Below, one piece after another: positions 11,074 through 22,793 of a stretch of 64,000 bases of DNA (its first letter is position 1; each line of letters starts with the position of its first letter). The notes under the pieces were generated by a model. It saw only the letters and a program-made list of their open reading frames with translations, was not told the DNA's origin and did no database searches. A program made the position numbers and the translations under genes. The DNA is taken from positions 1,981,894-2,045,893 of the forward strand of contig CM057063.1 in the NCBI GenBank assembly GCA_029945375.1, written 5' to 3'. This DNA is from Agaricus subrufescens (lineage: Eukaryota > Basidiomycota > Agaricomycetes > Agaricales > Agaricaceae).

Positions 11074-13024
11074 TGCGAATTGGGGGAAAAAACAAATTCG
11101 GAGCGCGGAATACACGAGCAAATATTGCTCTATAAATAGGTCTTTATCCAAAAGTAGGGACGGCGCCCGAAGACTGCGCGGGTGCCTACCGATGTAGTTT
11201 TGGGTAAACCTCTCCGAGCCAGTCACTCAGGTATATCCGTACTCAACTTAACATGGGCCGAGCTTCAACTCAGTGTTATGAGTTTGGTGTAGGCCAAGTT
11301 CCGCTGCGGCGGTCATTTTCTTTTCACTTGTTCTGATTCTTTCAGACATCACCCACTGAACTTCAATTGGAAAATCCGGAATATTCTGTGGGTGATGTTA
11401 ACTGCATTGAGCTGCTTGTCATCATGGTTAAGTTATATAGTTGTGTTATCATCTTTCATTCCTGTGTCCTCAGGAAATCCAAACCCACGGAGACGCAGTA
11501 CTCCTGAAACAGAGTATTGACGGCGGTAAACTGCCAGTAAATGACCGGGATATGCAACAGATGGTAAAGATAGATGTTCGAGGAACGCTTGGCAGGCTGC
11601 GGAGTACAGATGAGTCAAGCATAAATGATAACAATTTCTCGCATTTGTCCCTATGCACAGGGGACGGTTGGCCATTGGGACAAATGGTGGAAAATATACT
11701 CACACGAGTCTGTTAACTTACACCGGCCGAAAGCTTGGAAGGTTAGGTCTAACGCATGGCGATGCTGTCAACTATTATTGGAATTAACATCATCCCATTA
11801 TAGTGTACCGCAAAGCTTGAATAGGATATGAACATAATGAGGGTATTCGGATGTAATATCCGACAATGATATGTACGACGTGTCCTCGCTGTTACGCTCT
11901 CAAGATCTTATCTTGACTTAGTCCGGAGTATCCAACAGATGCGATGGAATTCAGTAAATGTATTCATGACATGGGAACATCGTGCTGATACCTATTTCTG
12001 TATCATTTCAGAGGTGTCTCTTGGCTTCACATCATCAACACATGCTGCGTAAATCCTCTGGGCTGAAAGTGAATTGCCACGAGTAGAACTTTGAATCGAA
12101 CAGCGTGTCCAACAACTGCGCAGCGCATTTGTCTACAGAGGGAGTTATCACATTTGTTTAAGAATAACTACATCGTACTCTAATTTCCAAGACCGCAGAT
12201 TCCAGGACAGCGGAACTCCAGCCATATGCAGCCTAATCAAATCTTCAATCAGATATCAAAATTCAAGCGGAAATTCTCCGCGTCGGCGACCTCCGTTAAC
12301 CTTTTTGATCACACGAACGTTCATACTGAATACTGATGTACTAATACGTTCATGATTAACGTACCGTTCGGCACCCGGGCCATTCATTCCCTTCTTTGTC
12401 GCACCTTCCTCTCAGGGTGTCGGTGCTTTCTGAAACCCCAACGAACAAATACAAAAGTCTGGTGAGTCTTGTGTAATTTAATTTACTCTGGGTCTCCTGA
12501 CTTGCTTAACATCACGACAATCACATATACTCAACTAGTGGTTGGCAAGCAGCTCACGACCATAGAGTTTTCGATGCCAAGGCACCCTTTCAGGCGTGGA
12601 ATTTTTGAATGCTACAAGGCTCAAAACTAACTGTATGTTATGTGATTCAAATACGCGAGTACTCATCTGGTATACACTGTCTTTCACATGCAAGGCCACA
12701 ATACGATACTTGCCCCATGATTATTGATCAGTCCATCATTTATGTCAACGAAGTAATTCTCTTGCCAATCCCACCCTATTTTTTTGATCTCACGTTGCCT
12801 GGCCTACTGGTAACTGATAGCCACCTCGTCATATTTTTATCAAACTCATGCCGTGATTCTTAGCTCCACCACCCATTCTTCTGCCAATTCTTCTCTACTA
12901 AAACGAAAATTGAATGGTCTAGTGAGACGAGGCATATATTAGCCCAGAAGACTCTCAGATTCTAGTCCTTAGCCCTAATCCCCTCGCCGTTTGAATCTCC
13001 CCAGATTCCCTTCCCCCCATCACA
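11074..13024. other. Intergenic, ~1.95 kb, no gene recognised
   Basis: No family-level ORF was found. It contains a short inverted repeat at 11346–11356/11388–11398 (acatcacccac and its complement) around a 31-bp loop. Overlapping ORFs at 11430–11830 on both strands have no support. The last 100 bases before 13025 are C/T-rich, as is usual for a fungal promoter/5' UTR. Confidence 0.5.
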
Positions 13025-14216
13025 ATGTCGACTCCGGCGCCATCACTTGAGCCATTTTTAAATCCGGATGTCTACCTCAACCATCTTCCACCAGAAGGCG
13101 CCAACAATTACGAGATTTCTAGGAATGTAACTTTTGTTATTTCGGGTGTAAGTTTACCGTTTGCAAGGAATATCTTCTTCTCGCTCACTCGAATATATGC
13201 AGCTCATGCTGTGGGATATTCTGGTTTATCTAGAAGATGATATTAAGATTATCAGGCAGAGCCGCATCCGAGCTCCGATCCTCTGTTTCATCTTCGCGAG
13301 GTATCTCCTTCCCCTTCTGTTCATCCTTTCCTGGTGCTTCATCTTGTTACACAGGGTGTTTGCTACAGCATATATTCTCGCCAGCTCCGTTCAATTAAGT
13401 ACGCCGATATTCTTATTCTATCCTGGTCCATTTTATTTATCTCAAACTGTTTGGTAGCTTCATCAGTAGACAGTCAAGCTACACTCCTCTACGGTGCTCT
13501 AGCTCTTTGCGCTCTCGCAATCGGCTGTTCCTCCTTCCTCTTCTTGCGTCGAGTCCAAGCCGTCTACACCGATCACAAATACATCCGCTGGTTCTTCTCA
13601 GTTCTTTGGTTTATATGTTTTGCGTGTGAAGCATTCATCTTAATCGAAATATCACCAAGTAACATCCCTGGAACGAAGAGATTCCAAGATACAGGTGCTA
13701 AACCTACGTTTACGATAAGCATGTATGCTGTCGTGGTTTTTGATACTTGTGTGTTCTTGGCAATTTCGTACAAGCTGGCCCAGACTTTTGTGGCTCAGAG
13801 GAGAGCAGTAGACTCGACAGGGGGGAGAGGGAGTTGGAATGATGAAGTTAATGAAAATGGTACCGCCACGCCTAGTGGCTTGGCTTGGTGGGATACGGCT
13901 ATTTCTGGGAGGGCTTTACCGCGACTTTCGAGAGCCATTATACAAGGCGGACAGCAATATTATTTGTTAAGTCGTTTCTCGCTCGTTCTACTCTTGGCTA
14001 ATACTGTCTCGCAGGTTTACGGTTGTGATAATGATCACTGCAGTGATCCTCTTATTGATTCCTACAGTCCATCCTATAATCAAAGGGACAGTGGTTATAC
14101 CTTTAGTACCTCTTAATGCCTCCATGGCATGTCGAGTTTTTCGAAACTTGAAACAGTTTGATCATCGTCATGCAAATACTGAAATGAATACGAAGGATCT
14201 CCTGTATTCTGTTTAG
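13025..14216 (+). CDS. Fungal seven-TM-like membrane protein (DUF6533-like start)
   Basis: It starts MSTPAPSLEPFLNP at 13025. Exon 1 ends at gt|gtaagt near 13147; exon 2 begins after atatgcag and encodes LWDILVYLEDDIKIIRQSR, the loop motif typical of basidiomycete DUF6533-type membrane proteins. The long central exon encodes several hydrophobic spans (DILILSWSILFISNCLVAS, YGALALCALAIGCSSFLFL, WFFSVLWFICFACEAFILIEI, AVVVFDTCVFLAISYKLA). The last exon, after tctcgcag near 14014, encodes FTVVIMITAVILLLIPTV and then the family's NASMACRVFRNLK signature before the stop at 14214–14216. The exon 2/3 junction (13307–13375) is uncertain: the only obvious gtatct...acacag intron gives the wrong frame. 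The function is unknown. A frame lesion there is possible. Confidence 0.7.
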
Positions 14217-14812
14217 GTTGTTACAAATTTCTTTGTATTGTACATGTTTCTTTTGGGTCGTCCAGTAGGCGAAACTTGTATATTTCATAGGATGGAGGAT
14301 TGGATAAAATGGTATATATCAAACTGGTCATCGTGGACGACGACCGTGAGGGGTCCGTGTCAGTGCCAAGAGGTGTAACGGTGAGAACGAGGATGAAGAG
14401 ACACTCTGATGATTGAGATAATATCTCGATGCGACGCATTCAAAATTTGTTTCCAGCAGGTAGAACTTGAACCCAATTTAGTTGTGGCTCAGAACCTCCT
14501 TATATATTGCCGTTATTACCGTACGCACTGAAACATGTGATATTCATGAATCAATGGTCGCTCTTCTTGTTCCGTTGACGTTGCTGAGGGACGGACAAGC
14601 GGTGTATCGTAGAGTTGAATGAGAGGATCCGAAGTAGAGCACTGTGAATGCCATCTCGGTTTCGTGAGTTACAAGCAGTTGATTCAGAGCACAAGCGGAG
14701 AGAACTGTGCCGATAATGATAGATGTGGCAAAAGAGCGAGTTAAATTTGCAGGAACTTCAAGAGGTTCCTATGTCGGAATACTTGTATAGTGTTCAGAGT
14801 TTTGTCGTTGGT
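14217..14812. other. Intergenic, possible decayed 3' part of paralogue B
   Basis: Lies downstream of the shortened paralogue B (−). In paralogues A and C this position would hold the last exon (IIAYLLVQYRVA...). I could not find that exon here, so the 3' end of B appears lost or strongly diverged. Confidence 0.35.
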
Positions 14813-15761
14813 CTATACAGCTTTTCCAATCCTTCTTTCGTTTCCTTGGCCATGGCGACACTCTTGCGGCTTTCGTTGTTGACAAAGTTCAACAATCATA
14901 GCTACAATACTCACGTATCCAGTTGATCCTTGACTTTCCCCTGCCGAGTCTTTCATATTAGTGGTTTTCATTGATTTGCATAGCTTCCATGCATACCGAT
15001 TAATTTTCTTTGTTGCCATTGCTTGAAAATAAGACAGAGAGATATCAATATCGTACATAGGATTGTGGTGGCTCCTTGAACGGCATACTCCACGTGTTGT
15101 ATGATGGCGTCTTGTGAAAGGACTTCTGCGACTGGTAGTGTAAGAGCAAGTACCGTACTTCTCAACCTTAATCCTAAAATGATATTATTATTTCTTGCAA
15201 AAGAGAGGGCCAGCCAGGAAACACTTGCCCGTGAAAGTCAAGAAACAAAGGCCAGGTAGTATAGTGACTGGAGTAGAATATTGAGTGGCACTCCAAACAA
15301 TCCATACACGCCAGATCTTCACCAGGTATCAGCCAGTTTGTAGGGTGGATAAGAGATAAATAATGGTGCACCTGAATTGCTAAAGTCATGATATCAATTA
15401 CCACCTGGCAAGCGAAACCAATCGCTATCACAGGGGTGGTAAAATAACTCGATAGTTCATAGAAATATGGACTCCCGGGATAGTCGCTATGTTTAATGTA
15501 GGCGTCTTGAACAACCCAAGTATTTATGATGAGAGCTAACAACCCGCAGATCATTATGACAGTACTGTATGCAATCATGAACTTGGCCTGTCTTATTCTG
15601 TCTCCATTTCGAAATCGAGGGACGAGTGCACGAATATATAGACAGAAGAGAGTGAAAGCGATTCCGTAGAAGACTCCAGCTACGGTTGTCGGGGTGACAA
15701 GCTCAAGTTGAGTAATAAGGAGTAGATCTCCTGGTAGCGGCGGAGCGGTGTCGTTATCCAT
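14813..15761 (-). CDS. Multi-pass membrane protein, paralogue B (C-terminally truncated)
   Basis: Exons are inferred at 15761–15372, 15316–15229, 15173–14997 and 14940–14813, giving 260 aa. The first three exons match paralogues A and C in length, phase and sequence (MDNDTAPPLPGDLLLITQLELVTPTTVAG..., QDAYIKHSDYPGSP). Exon 2 ends ...FTFTG with a GC donor (acgg|gcaagt) where A and C have gt, so a GC–AG intron is likely. Exon 4 begins normally (GESQGSTGYVSIVAMIVEL), then diverges into a basic, charged tail (CQQRKPQECRHG...) instead of the two last membrane spans and cytosolic tail. It is either a shortened paralogue or a pseudogene with a frameshift. The function is unknown. Confidence 0.65.
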
Positions 15762-17169
15762 AGAGATTTTGAGTGACAGATGTGGAATAGATTCATTCGC
15801 CTCTCACTTACAGAGGCAGGATATATAGTACCTTTTTAAAATAATTGCAACCTCCGTAGTTTGAGGTTTTCGAATTATGGTTATGTATCACATCCATCAT
15901 GTATCAGACGACCGCCGTTGATGGATTTCAGAGAATAAGGTTGGCTTCTCTGGAAGTAACCAAATTATCTCGCTTACTGCTCCCAAAGGCGTTACAAGTC
16001 TATTGCTAACAGTGCGTTATGTGACGCGCCCATATCATAGGAAATGATTATCTTATACGATGCACCACAGGCTATCAGGAAAATGGATTTGTCACGTCTG
16101 AATTTTGATTTCGGTGCCGACCCAGAGGGACCTCTTGTATTCAAACCCAAAAGAGTTGCATTGTGCGCTGGTAGAGTTTCATCAATACGTATGCGTGTGC
16201 GTACAAGCCAAAGTCTTTGTCCAGGTATGTATACCCCACTAGATACCGCACAAGAAACCCCCAGGCAATCGTGTACTTGTTCTTTGATTTCTCCGGAAAA
16301 ATTGGCAGCCTTACACGCCACTTCACCACGCGCCTAGCTACCGCCACGGATATACTCGTTTCAGACCATTATAGAATCGCATACGACTGAGTGTACTTGA
16401 CGCAGGTTAGAGCAACTCAAATATACACTCACTCGAAAGAACAGATACTTTTTATTGAATAACCTATGATCTCCCGGATCATCAGTCTGCATAATGAAGA
16501 GCATATTTTCCATCGAAATCGCGCCCATAGCCTCGATCGATCAAACCAGTGAACGATGGGACAAAAACATCCAACTAGCGTTACGGTCTCACTCACACCT
16601 TGCCCGAAATACCGAACTCTCTCTTTGTCAACGCTGCCAACCTTAAACAAGTAGTTCAGGTCCCTCAAAAATGGGAGTGACGAACATCTGTGTAAGAAAA
16701 GCCGCCATGAGTTCGAAAATCGGGCCCAGTGGAAATAGAAGGCTCGAGGGAGCCCGGCCGACGAAAGGGGTGAGTAAGAGAGGGGATGTAATCGTGCCGA
16801 AAAGAAGCACCACAGATGCATCCACATGTGGTCCGCATATGAGATGCTGTGTGTGCAATAGATGCTATCTTGTCCTGAGAGCGGATGAAACGTAGACTTA
16901 GATAGACAGCGCAGCAAAGTACTTGAATACGATTGATGGACAAGTTCACTCCAGGAACGTAGCAGATACCATCATGATCTCTGGATTCGGAAAATAAGTA
17001 ACAGCTGAAATAAACCACATGATCTGTACCTGCTCGGCGCATAATTCTTCATAGTGGACGCCCTTCAAGATGTTTGCCGGTAATACTTGAGTTCGAATTC
17101 AAAGTCTTTTCTCTGACGACGGCTCTCCAGCGTTGCCTCCATATGAAGCGATCACCATAAAAAATAGTT
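15762..17169. other. 1.4 kb without a recognised gene; weak minus-strand ORFs
   Basis: Minus-strand frames between 17042 and 16429 contain a hydrophobic stretch (ITSPLLLTPFVGRAP... ELMAAFLTQMFVTPIF) and, in another frame, a possible last exon ending GYGRDFDGKYALHYAD. These could be remnants or exons of a small membrane protein, but I could not connect them through valid splice sites and do not recognise the family. Confidence 0.25.
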
Positions 17170-17874
17170 TTACAAATTGATGTCGCGTACACCATCCTTG
17201 TCTACGATCTTAATCTTGTACTTCTCGGGGCTAACAATCAATCTCTTCGACACTTCCTGTATGCACCTCTTGAGTGTTTCTATGCCTTCCTCCAAAGGTG
17301 CCTCGGGATCGTGATACCTATACATCGAGTATACTGTGAGATATATCCATAAGTATGATGCGAGAGGTATAGCTCACCTATCCAGTAAACTCAGCACGAA
17401 GTAAGAGCCATATCCGTGAGCGGCGAATGGGACTTCTGTTGCAGTGCCGAGATAATCAATCCAGTAAAGTTTTGGCTCAGAGAGCGATGTGTCGTAGCCC
17501 CCTAAGAGAAGATTGACAGAGTAAGGACTGCGAGAGCGAAGGGATTCTGCCAAAGAACGACGGATCCAAGACGAGGCAGCAGCAGGGCGGAGAGGGTATG
17601 TATGGCGAATTTGGTAAAGGCGGAGGTTGCGCTCGATGTACTCCGCGAACTGAACTGTATCGCCTGTATCATAGGAATAGCAAATTGAATAACATATCGG
17701 ACGGATATAAAGTAAAATCATACCTGGTTCGCCAGAGTAGGACATAAGCAGATGAGGAGAAACAGTCTTGATCTTGTCCTCATCGTTTTTCATCTTGACG
17801 ATAGAGCGTGCGGAGGTTGTGTCTGCGGCAACAATGACATAGCCCTTGCCTATGAGAGCGAAAGATGTCTCCAT
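17170..17874 (-). CDS. PRE1: Proteasome core subunit beta type-4 (yeast Pre1, human PSMB2)
   Basis: Three exons are inferred (17874–17724, 17663–17378, 17317–17170), which close to 194 aa, the usual length for this subunit. Family landmarks are the short N-terminus METSFALIGKGYVIVAADT, GDTVQFAEYIERNLRLY, SRSPYSVNLLLGGYD, YWIDYLGT and VPFAAHGYGSYF, ending KIKVVDKDGVRDINL. The start is set at METSF because beta-4 has almost no propeptide; an upstream in-frame ATG (17898) would add eight unusual residues. Beta-4 lacks the catalytic N-terminal Thr and is a structural member of the beta ring of the 20S proteasome, working in the cytosol and nucleus. Introns are 60 bp each. Confidence 0.95.
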
Positions 17875-20470
17875 GTCGAGGGCGGTGGATGAGATCAAGC
17901 GAGCACAACTTACGCGTCCAAAGGTGACGCGTGACCCTAACCCCAGTGATGTGCCATCAACGTGATCATGCTGGCCTCACCTCTGTCTACCCTAGCGCTA
18001 CCCCTTGTTCAATGCAACGCGTTGGGACAACAGCCGGAAAATGTGGAAGGAGTATCTTTTCTAGAGACGGGAGAAGTCAGTGCAGGTCAGTGTGATCTGT
18101 GACTTGCCTTGTTGCCCCTAGCCTAACATCGTACATGCTTTTCGGTCTCTAATAATACAACCGCCATCATCGCACTTGTATCTTGTGCAGCTGTCAGAAG
18201 GGAATTCCGACGCTGGCTATACGGCACTATCAAGCTGCTGAGAATATTCTCGTGAATCTGTCAATGGCAAACAAGCGGTTGAGCGTTTAGCCACGACCCA
18301 CCCGTTACATGAAACAAAATCAAGAACATCATCCACGCGCTCCTCGGCCAGGTAGAGGTGTGGATGGATCCATCTTACGATCTATGGTGCGTCACACTCT
18401 TGCTCGTTTCTTCAATTCCCTTCTCACCCTTTACAGCTTCGAGCCGAAGACCGAGAAAACCGATCCATCTAATTCTGAAACCCTCCAAGCCTTCGCTTAA
18501 GTTTGTATGTCTCAACAACGGCAAGATGGAGCCAGGCAGATTCTCGAACAATTCTGGACAAGCCCTCAATTCTACGCCGTCAACTGCGATCCACGCTCAT
18601 GCAGTGGAGCAATGGCGTGGAGGCAATGCAAAACCGTGAAGCCCGCCAATCTGCTTTTATTCTTAAGCTGATCATCATGTGTTAGACGGCGGCAGATACT
18701 CGTTGTCTCGGCACATTTCCTGTTCCAAAATCCGTCTTGGTTGCATCGCTTGTCGGGCATAATGAGAGAATAAGCATTTTCTGGGACTTGGAGGGCGAGG
18801 GACTGAATACCCAGTACTGTAGAATTAGCAGAGCTTGGGTGTACCGAGTGCTCGAGGCGACACTGAGGACATGCCAGGGGAGAAAAGGCCTAGCTGCTTA
18901 GAAATATGAATCTATCTTGTGATCTATGGTACGTCTCTCTCTTCATACACTTTCTCACTCTCTGCGGCTTTCAACCAAAGGCTAAAAATGTTTGCAAAGA
19001 TCTCCTCGGTCTTACTCTGGAAATCGATGCGTCTATCTCTGGAGCCCTCCAAGCAAGCTCTCATGTCTGTAGGACTATCTGGATAAATTTTAGCACACAC
19101 TCAAGAAATGAGAGGAAGACGGCGAGAAGTGGGAGGATATCAGTGAAGGTTGGTTCTGGTCCACGAGTGGTACACGGCGCCTCTAACATACTCGACTCCG
19201 CCCGGTCTCTATAGATAGTGTCGGCAGGAACGCATTTTCTTACCCGCACGTTTCATCCCGCCCTATCAAAAATATTGCACGCTCATGCAGCGCTAACACC
19301 CTCGGGCCCCATTGATCTGCTTTATTCTTAGGCTAATGAGGATGTAGGATTTGGTCGAACATGAGTGCGTCGTGAGTGCGTCGAATGCTTGGGTGTTGCA
19401 TTCCAGTTGAGTATCTGACCACCTTCTTTCATGTCTGTCCTGATGAATGGTGATAGGTTGTACAGGAAAACAAGCACACCGTGATCAACCACAATCCTCT
19501 CCCAGACGTTACTCAAGATCTCACGTCTCTTCTCGAGCCTTGCTTGGCGCTGGAGAACGATCCAAACAAACAATCGTATCACCAACTGCCTCATGTCACG
19601 GAAAAATCACCACTAGCGCCAAATGTAACAAGTCTTCGATAGGTTCGGTCATAAAGTCGCCTCGCGTCCACGGCTCTTCCAAAGTAGTTGTTGCCCCCCT
19701 GCAGCGACCCGCACTGTTTGACTGGCGATCGTCTCAAGAAGCCACGAATTAAAGCAGCTAATATGTTGTGTTACCGTTATCAATCTACCGTTAATTTAAT
19801 ATGGTGTGGACGAGAAGCTGACCCCGTCAATCATTCTAAACATAATATATTGCATAATATTTCCTAGTCCTCGGGCAGGATCAGTATGATATTAGCCAAT
19901 ATGTCTACTCCAACATACCGTCTTCCTGATCGCCACCAGAGAGATCAAAGAACAAATATGTGATTAATTTGGCATATCCTTCTTATAATATCTAGTGCAT
20001 TAGTACACATAACTGGATTTCGGATGGCACGCATGCATACATAACACATTCACATTCAAATTGACAAGGCTCCACCGGTGTACTCCACAACTCCCAAGGC
20101 CCCTCTACTCAGTATCAAACTCAAGCCCAGGCAAGTTCTAAATCCACCTTGCGGTCAGCGCTTGGTGCACTGTAAACTATAATGTATCTTTTCCCATGAC
20201 ATGGGCATGCTGCTACCATTCGAGCTTAAAGGGGCTTCTGATGGTTGTGTCAACTGGGACGCTATTAACGCCTTTGTTTCCAGGAACCGAGCACTAATAT
20301 TGGACAATCACCTTGTAATGGCTTTGTCAGAAGATAGTTTGACAGAAAGTCGGATAATCCGGCGACAGAGAAGTATAATGGCTAGTTTTGCTCTCTCAAA
20401 TCCGTCAACTGAAGTTGCATGCATCTGCTGATAAGCGAATGAACGCCACCCATCTCTTAGAACCTCTATC
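17875..20470. other. 2.6 kb region without a confident gene
   Basis: Upstream of the proteasome gene and of paralogue C. It contains two diverged similar segments (18355–18690 and 18895–19340, listed separately) and several weak plus-strand ORFs. The ORF at 20201–20431 ends shortly before the start of paralogue C and has no family resemblance. Confidence 0.45.
18355..19345 (+). repeat. Degenerate tandem duplication
   Basis: Two segments share a beginning (gatctatggtgcgtc at about 18378 and gatctatggtacgtc at about 18921), a C/T-rich middle, and an end (ctgcttttattcttaagctgat at about 18650 and ctgctttattcttaggctaat at about 19317). The reading frames share a short ...CDLW/YDLW... word before a gt donor-like site. 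This may be a duplicated, decayed exon pair or a repeat. The similarity is partial and judged by eye. Confidence 0.3.
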
Positions 20471-21711
20471 ATGGATAACAGTACAGCTCCGCCATTAACA
20501 GGGGATCTACTCCTTGTTAATCAACTTGAACTTGTCACCCCTACAACTGTTGCTGGCACCTTCTATGGTATTGCGTTCACCCTCTTCTGTCTATATGTTT
20601 ATGCACTCGCTCCTCGACTTTGGAAGGGTGATAGAACACGCCAAGCCAAGCTTATGCTTGGGTACAGTATTGTCATAATGTTCTGTGGGCTATACTATCT
20701 TGTATCAAATGCTTGGATTACACAAGATGCCTACATCAAGCATAGCGACTATCCCGGGGGTCCATATTCTTATGTGCTATCAATTTTTTCGGATACCCCT
20801 GTTATAATTATTGGCGTTGCCTGTCAGACGGTGATCATTATTCTGACATCAACAATCCAGGTGCGCCATGATTATTCTTGTATCTATGTTACTCATGTCA
20901 GTTGAACTTTGGTCAAGATTTGGCGTGTATGGGTTGTTTGGAGTGCCACTCAATACGCTGCTTGGGTCACCATATTGCCTATACTGTGTTTTGTTACCTT
21001 CATAGGTAAACAATTCCTTTCCTGATAGTACTTTCTAAAAATAAACTGTATCCTTCAGGATTAAGGTTGAGGACTACAATCCTCGAGAGTACACTACCAG
21101 TTGCCAAAATTGTTGGACTGGACGTTACAACACAACAAGCTGAAGCTGCTATACAGGGAACAACCACAATACTATGTACAGTGTTGATATCTCTATATCT
21201 CTTCTTCAAAGAAAGGCAGCAAAGAAAATTACTCGGTATGGAAAGAATACGAACGGATTAAAAGTAGAAGCAACTTATTCGAAAACTTTGGCAGGAAAAG
21301 ATCAAAGATCCATTGGATATATGAATGTTGTAGCTATGATCATTGAGTCATATGTTCTTGAATCTATATGGTTCCTGACTCTGGTGATAATTTGGGATCA
21401 ACGCGCAGGGGAGTTCTTTGCGGAGACTGGAGCCTACATTGAGGTGAGTTCTCGATAGTGTTAGCGTCAACACTAGATCATAACATAAGTATATCCAGAT
21501 AATTGCCTACCTCCTTGTGCAGTACCGAGTTGCAAGTGGTAAGACACATGAATCACAGAATGTGCGACGGAATATCAGTTCCTTGCGTTGGAACCATTCA
21601 AATCAAGCGGCGACGCAGTTCGCGGAAACTGGCGGTGAAATCCAAGACGGCTCCTATGTGCCGAGCATGCCAGAGGCACCGAGTGTTCAGCAAGCATCTA
21701 GTATGGCCTGA
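20471..21711 (+). CDS. Agaricomycete multi-pass membrane protein, paralogue C
   Basis: Five exons are inferred (20471–20860, 20918–21005, 21059–21235, 21295–21443, 21499–21711), with closing phases and 338 aa. Exons 1 and 2 have exactly the lengths of paralogues A and B, and exon 3 is identical in length to that of B. It starts MDNSTAPPLTGDLLLVNQLELVT and carries the family words RQAKLMLGYS, TQDAYIKHSDYPGGP, IWRVWVVWSATQYA and GYMNVVAMIIESYVLESIW. Hydrophobic segments suggest about seven spans; the tail from exon 5 (YRVASGKTHESQNVRRN...) is polar. It is closer to B than to A in the N-terminal half. The function is unknown. Confidence 0.8.
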
Positions 21712-22793
21712 CGCTGGCTTGACGAATACGGCTGTTTCGATATTGTTTCTAGTAATTTATATTATTTGGGAGAAGTCCTGTTGATTATGCGTTGAATTAT
21801 ACGGAATTTGTGCTGGCTCGATCACATCCCAGAGTTACCTATTTTGGGTGAGGATGTTGTTGATAGACGAGATCTTGAGCCACACACTCGGATTGTCGAC
21901 AAAAGGGTTTTCTATGAAGCCTTGGTATCCATTTATACTCCCTGGGGGGGCTGGCCCGGTAGTGATACTGTTGGAAATTGTCGGTGGATCACTCACTAAT
22001 GTTTGTCGGAAATAATTCACATGTGACTGGTGCTTACGTAGTTGGGCCATACTTTGTATCCCCGACTCTGCGAAGCAAGAGGAGGGTTCTGTCGCATTGA
22101 AATGACCCGTGGGACCCGTAAAGAAGCAAACTCGTGAGATGATGTGCAGTTTTCGGCAGTCAACGTCAGCATCGCAATTGTTGAACGATGATGACTCATT
22201 GTTATGGCCTGATTGGCCGTTGGCCCATGGCCCGCGCCATATATCGTATATGGCCTAATTACCAATATTTACTACTATACTCTTATTATGCCTTATACCT
22301 AATACGTATATTAAATGGAAAATGGAAGGCAAAAGGTGGTCGGTCACCTGGTCCTGCCCGCGGACTTCTGGGTGGCGGTGAGTAAGCTGCCCTCAGTGGA
22401 GCGACGGTGGAGCAATCGTGCAATCACGCGATCGCTCAATCACGCAATCGCTCAATCACGCAACCGTGCCATTGCTCAATCGCGCAATCGAGCCATCGCT
22501 GTGCCTTCCCTTGAATGAATCCCACTGCTGCTATGCCAGGTCTCACTGCTGTCCCTATGCACTCTGAAGATGATATTGTATATGGACCAGTGAGTCTGTT
22601 TTGTTTCGGTGCTGACATCTTGGTCTAATTTGACGATTATTAACCCCAGCTGTTTCTCATCAAGAATGCGTGCTGCAGCGTACGCGTTCTTGATGAAGCC
22701 GATTGCCCACCATGTTCCACCCCCCACAATTATATTGAATATCCACTTTTTTATGATGCTTTATATTATCCTGAATTATACCGAAAAACCTTT
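21712..22793. other. Spacer between paralogue C and the Helitron
   Basis: No gene recognised. It includes the simple repeat at 22412–22500 and probably the 5' end of the Helitron, whose terminus (TC start) I could not define. Confidence 0.4.
22412..22500 (+). repeat. Irregular ~10-bp tandem repeat (caatcgcgcaatc-like)
   Basis: Roughly nine imperfect copies of a 9–10 bp unit of the type gcaatcacgc / gcaatcgctc are visible. It is palindrome-prone and rich in CGAT words. Confidence 0.7.

Noticed and set aside
11430..11831. Overlapping ORFs on both strands
   Set aside because: No conserved motif, no splice structure and no codon pattern favouring either strand.
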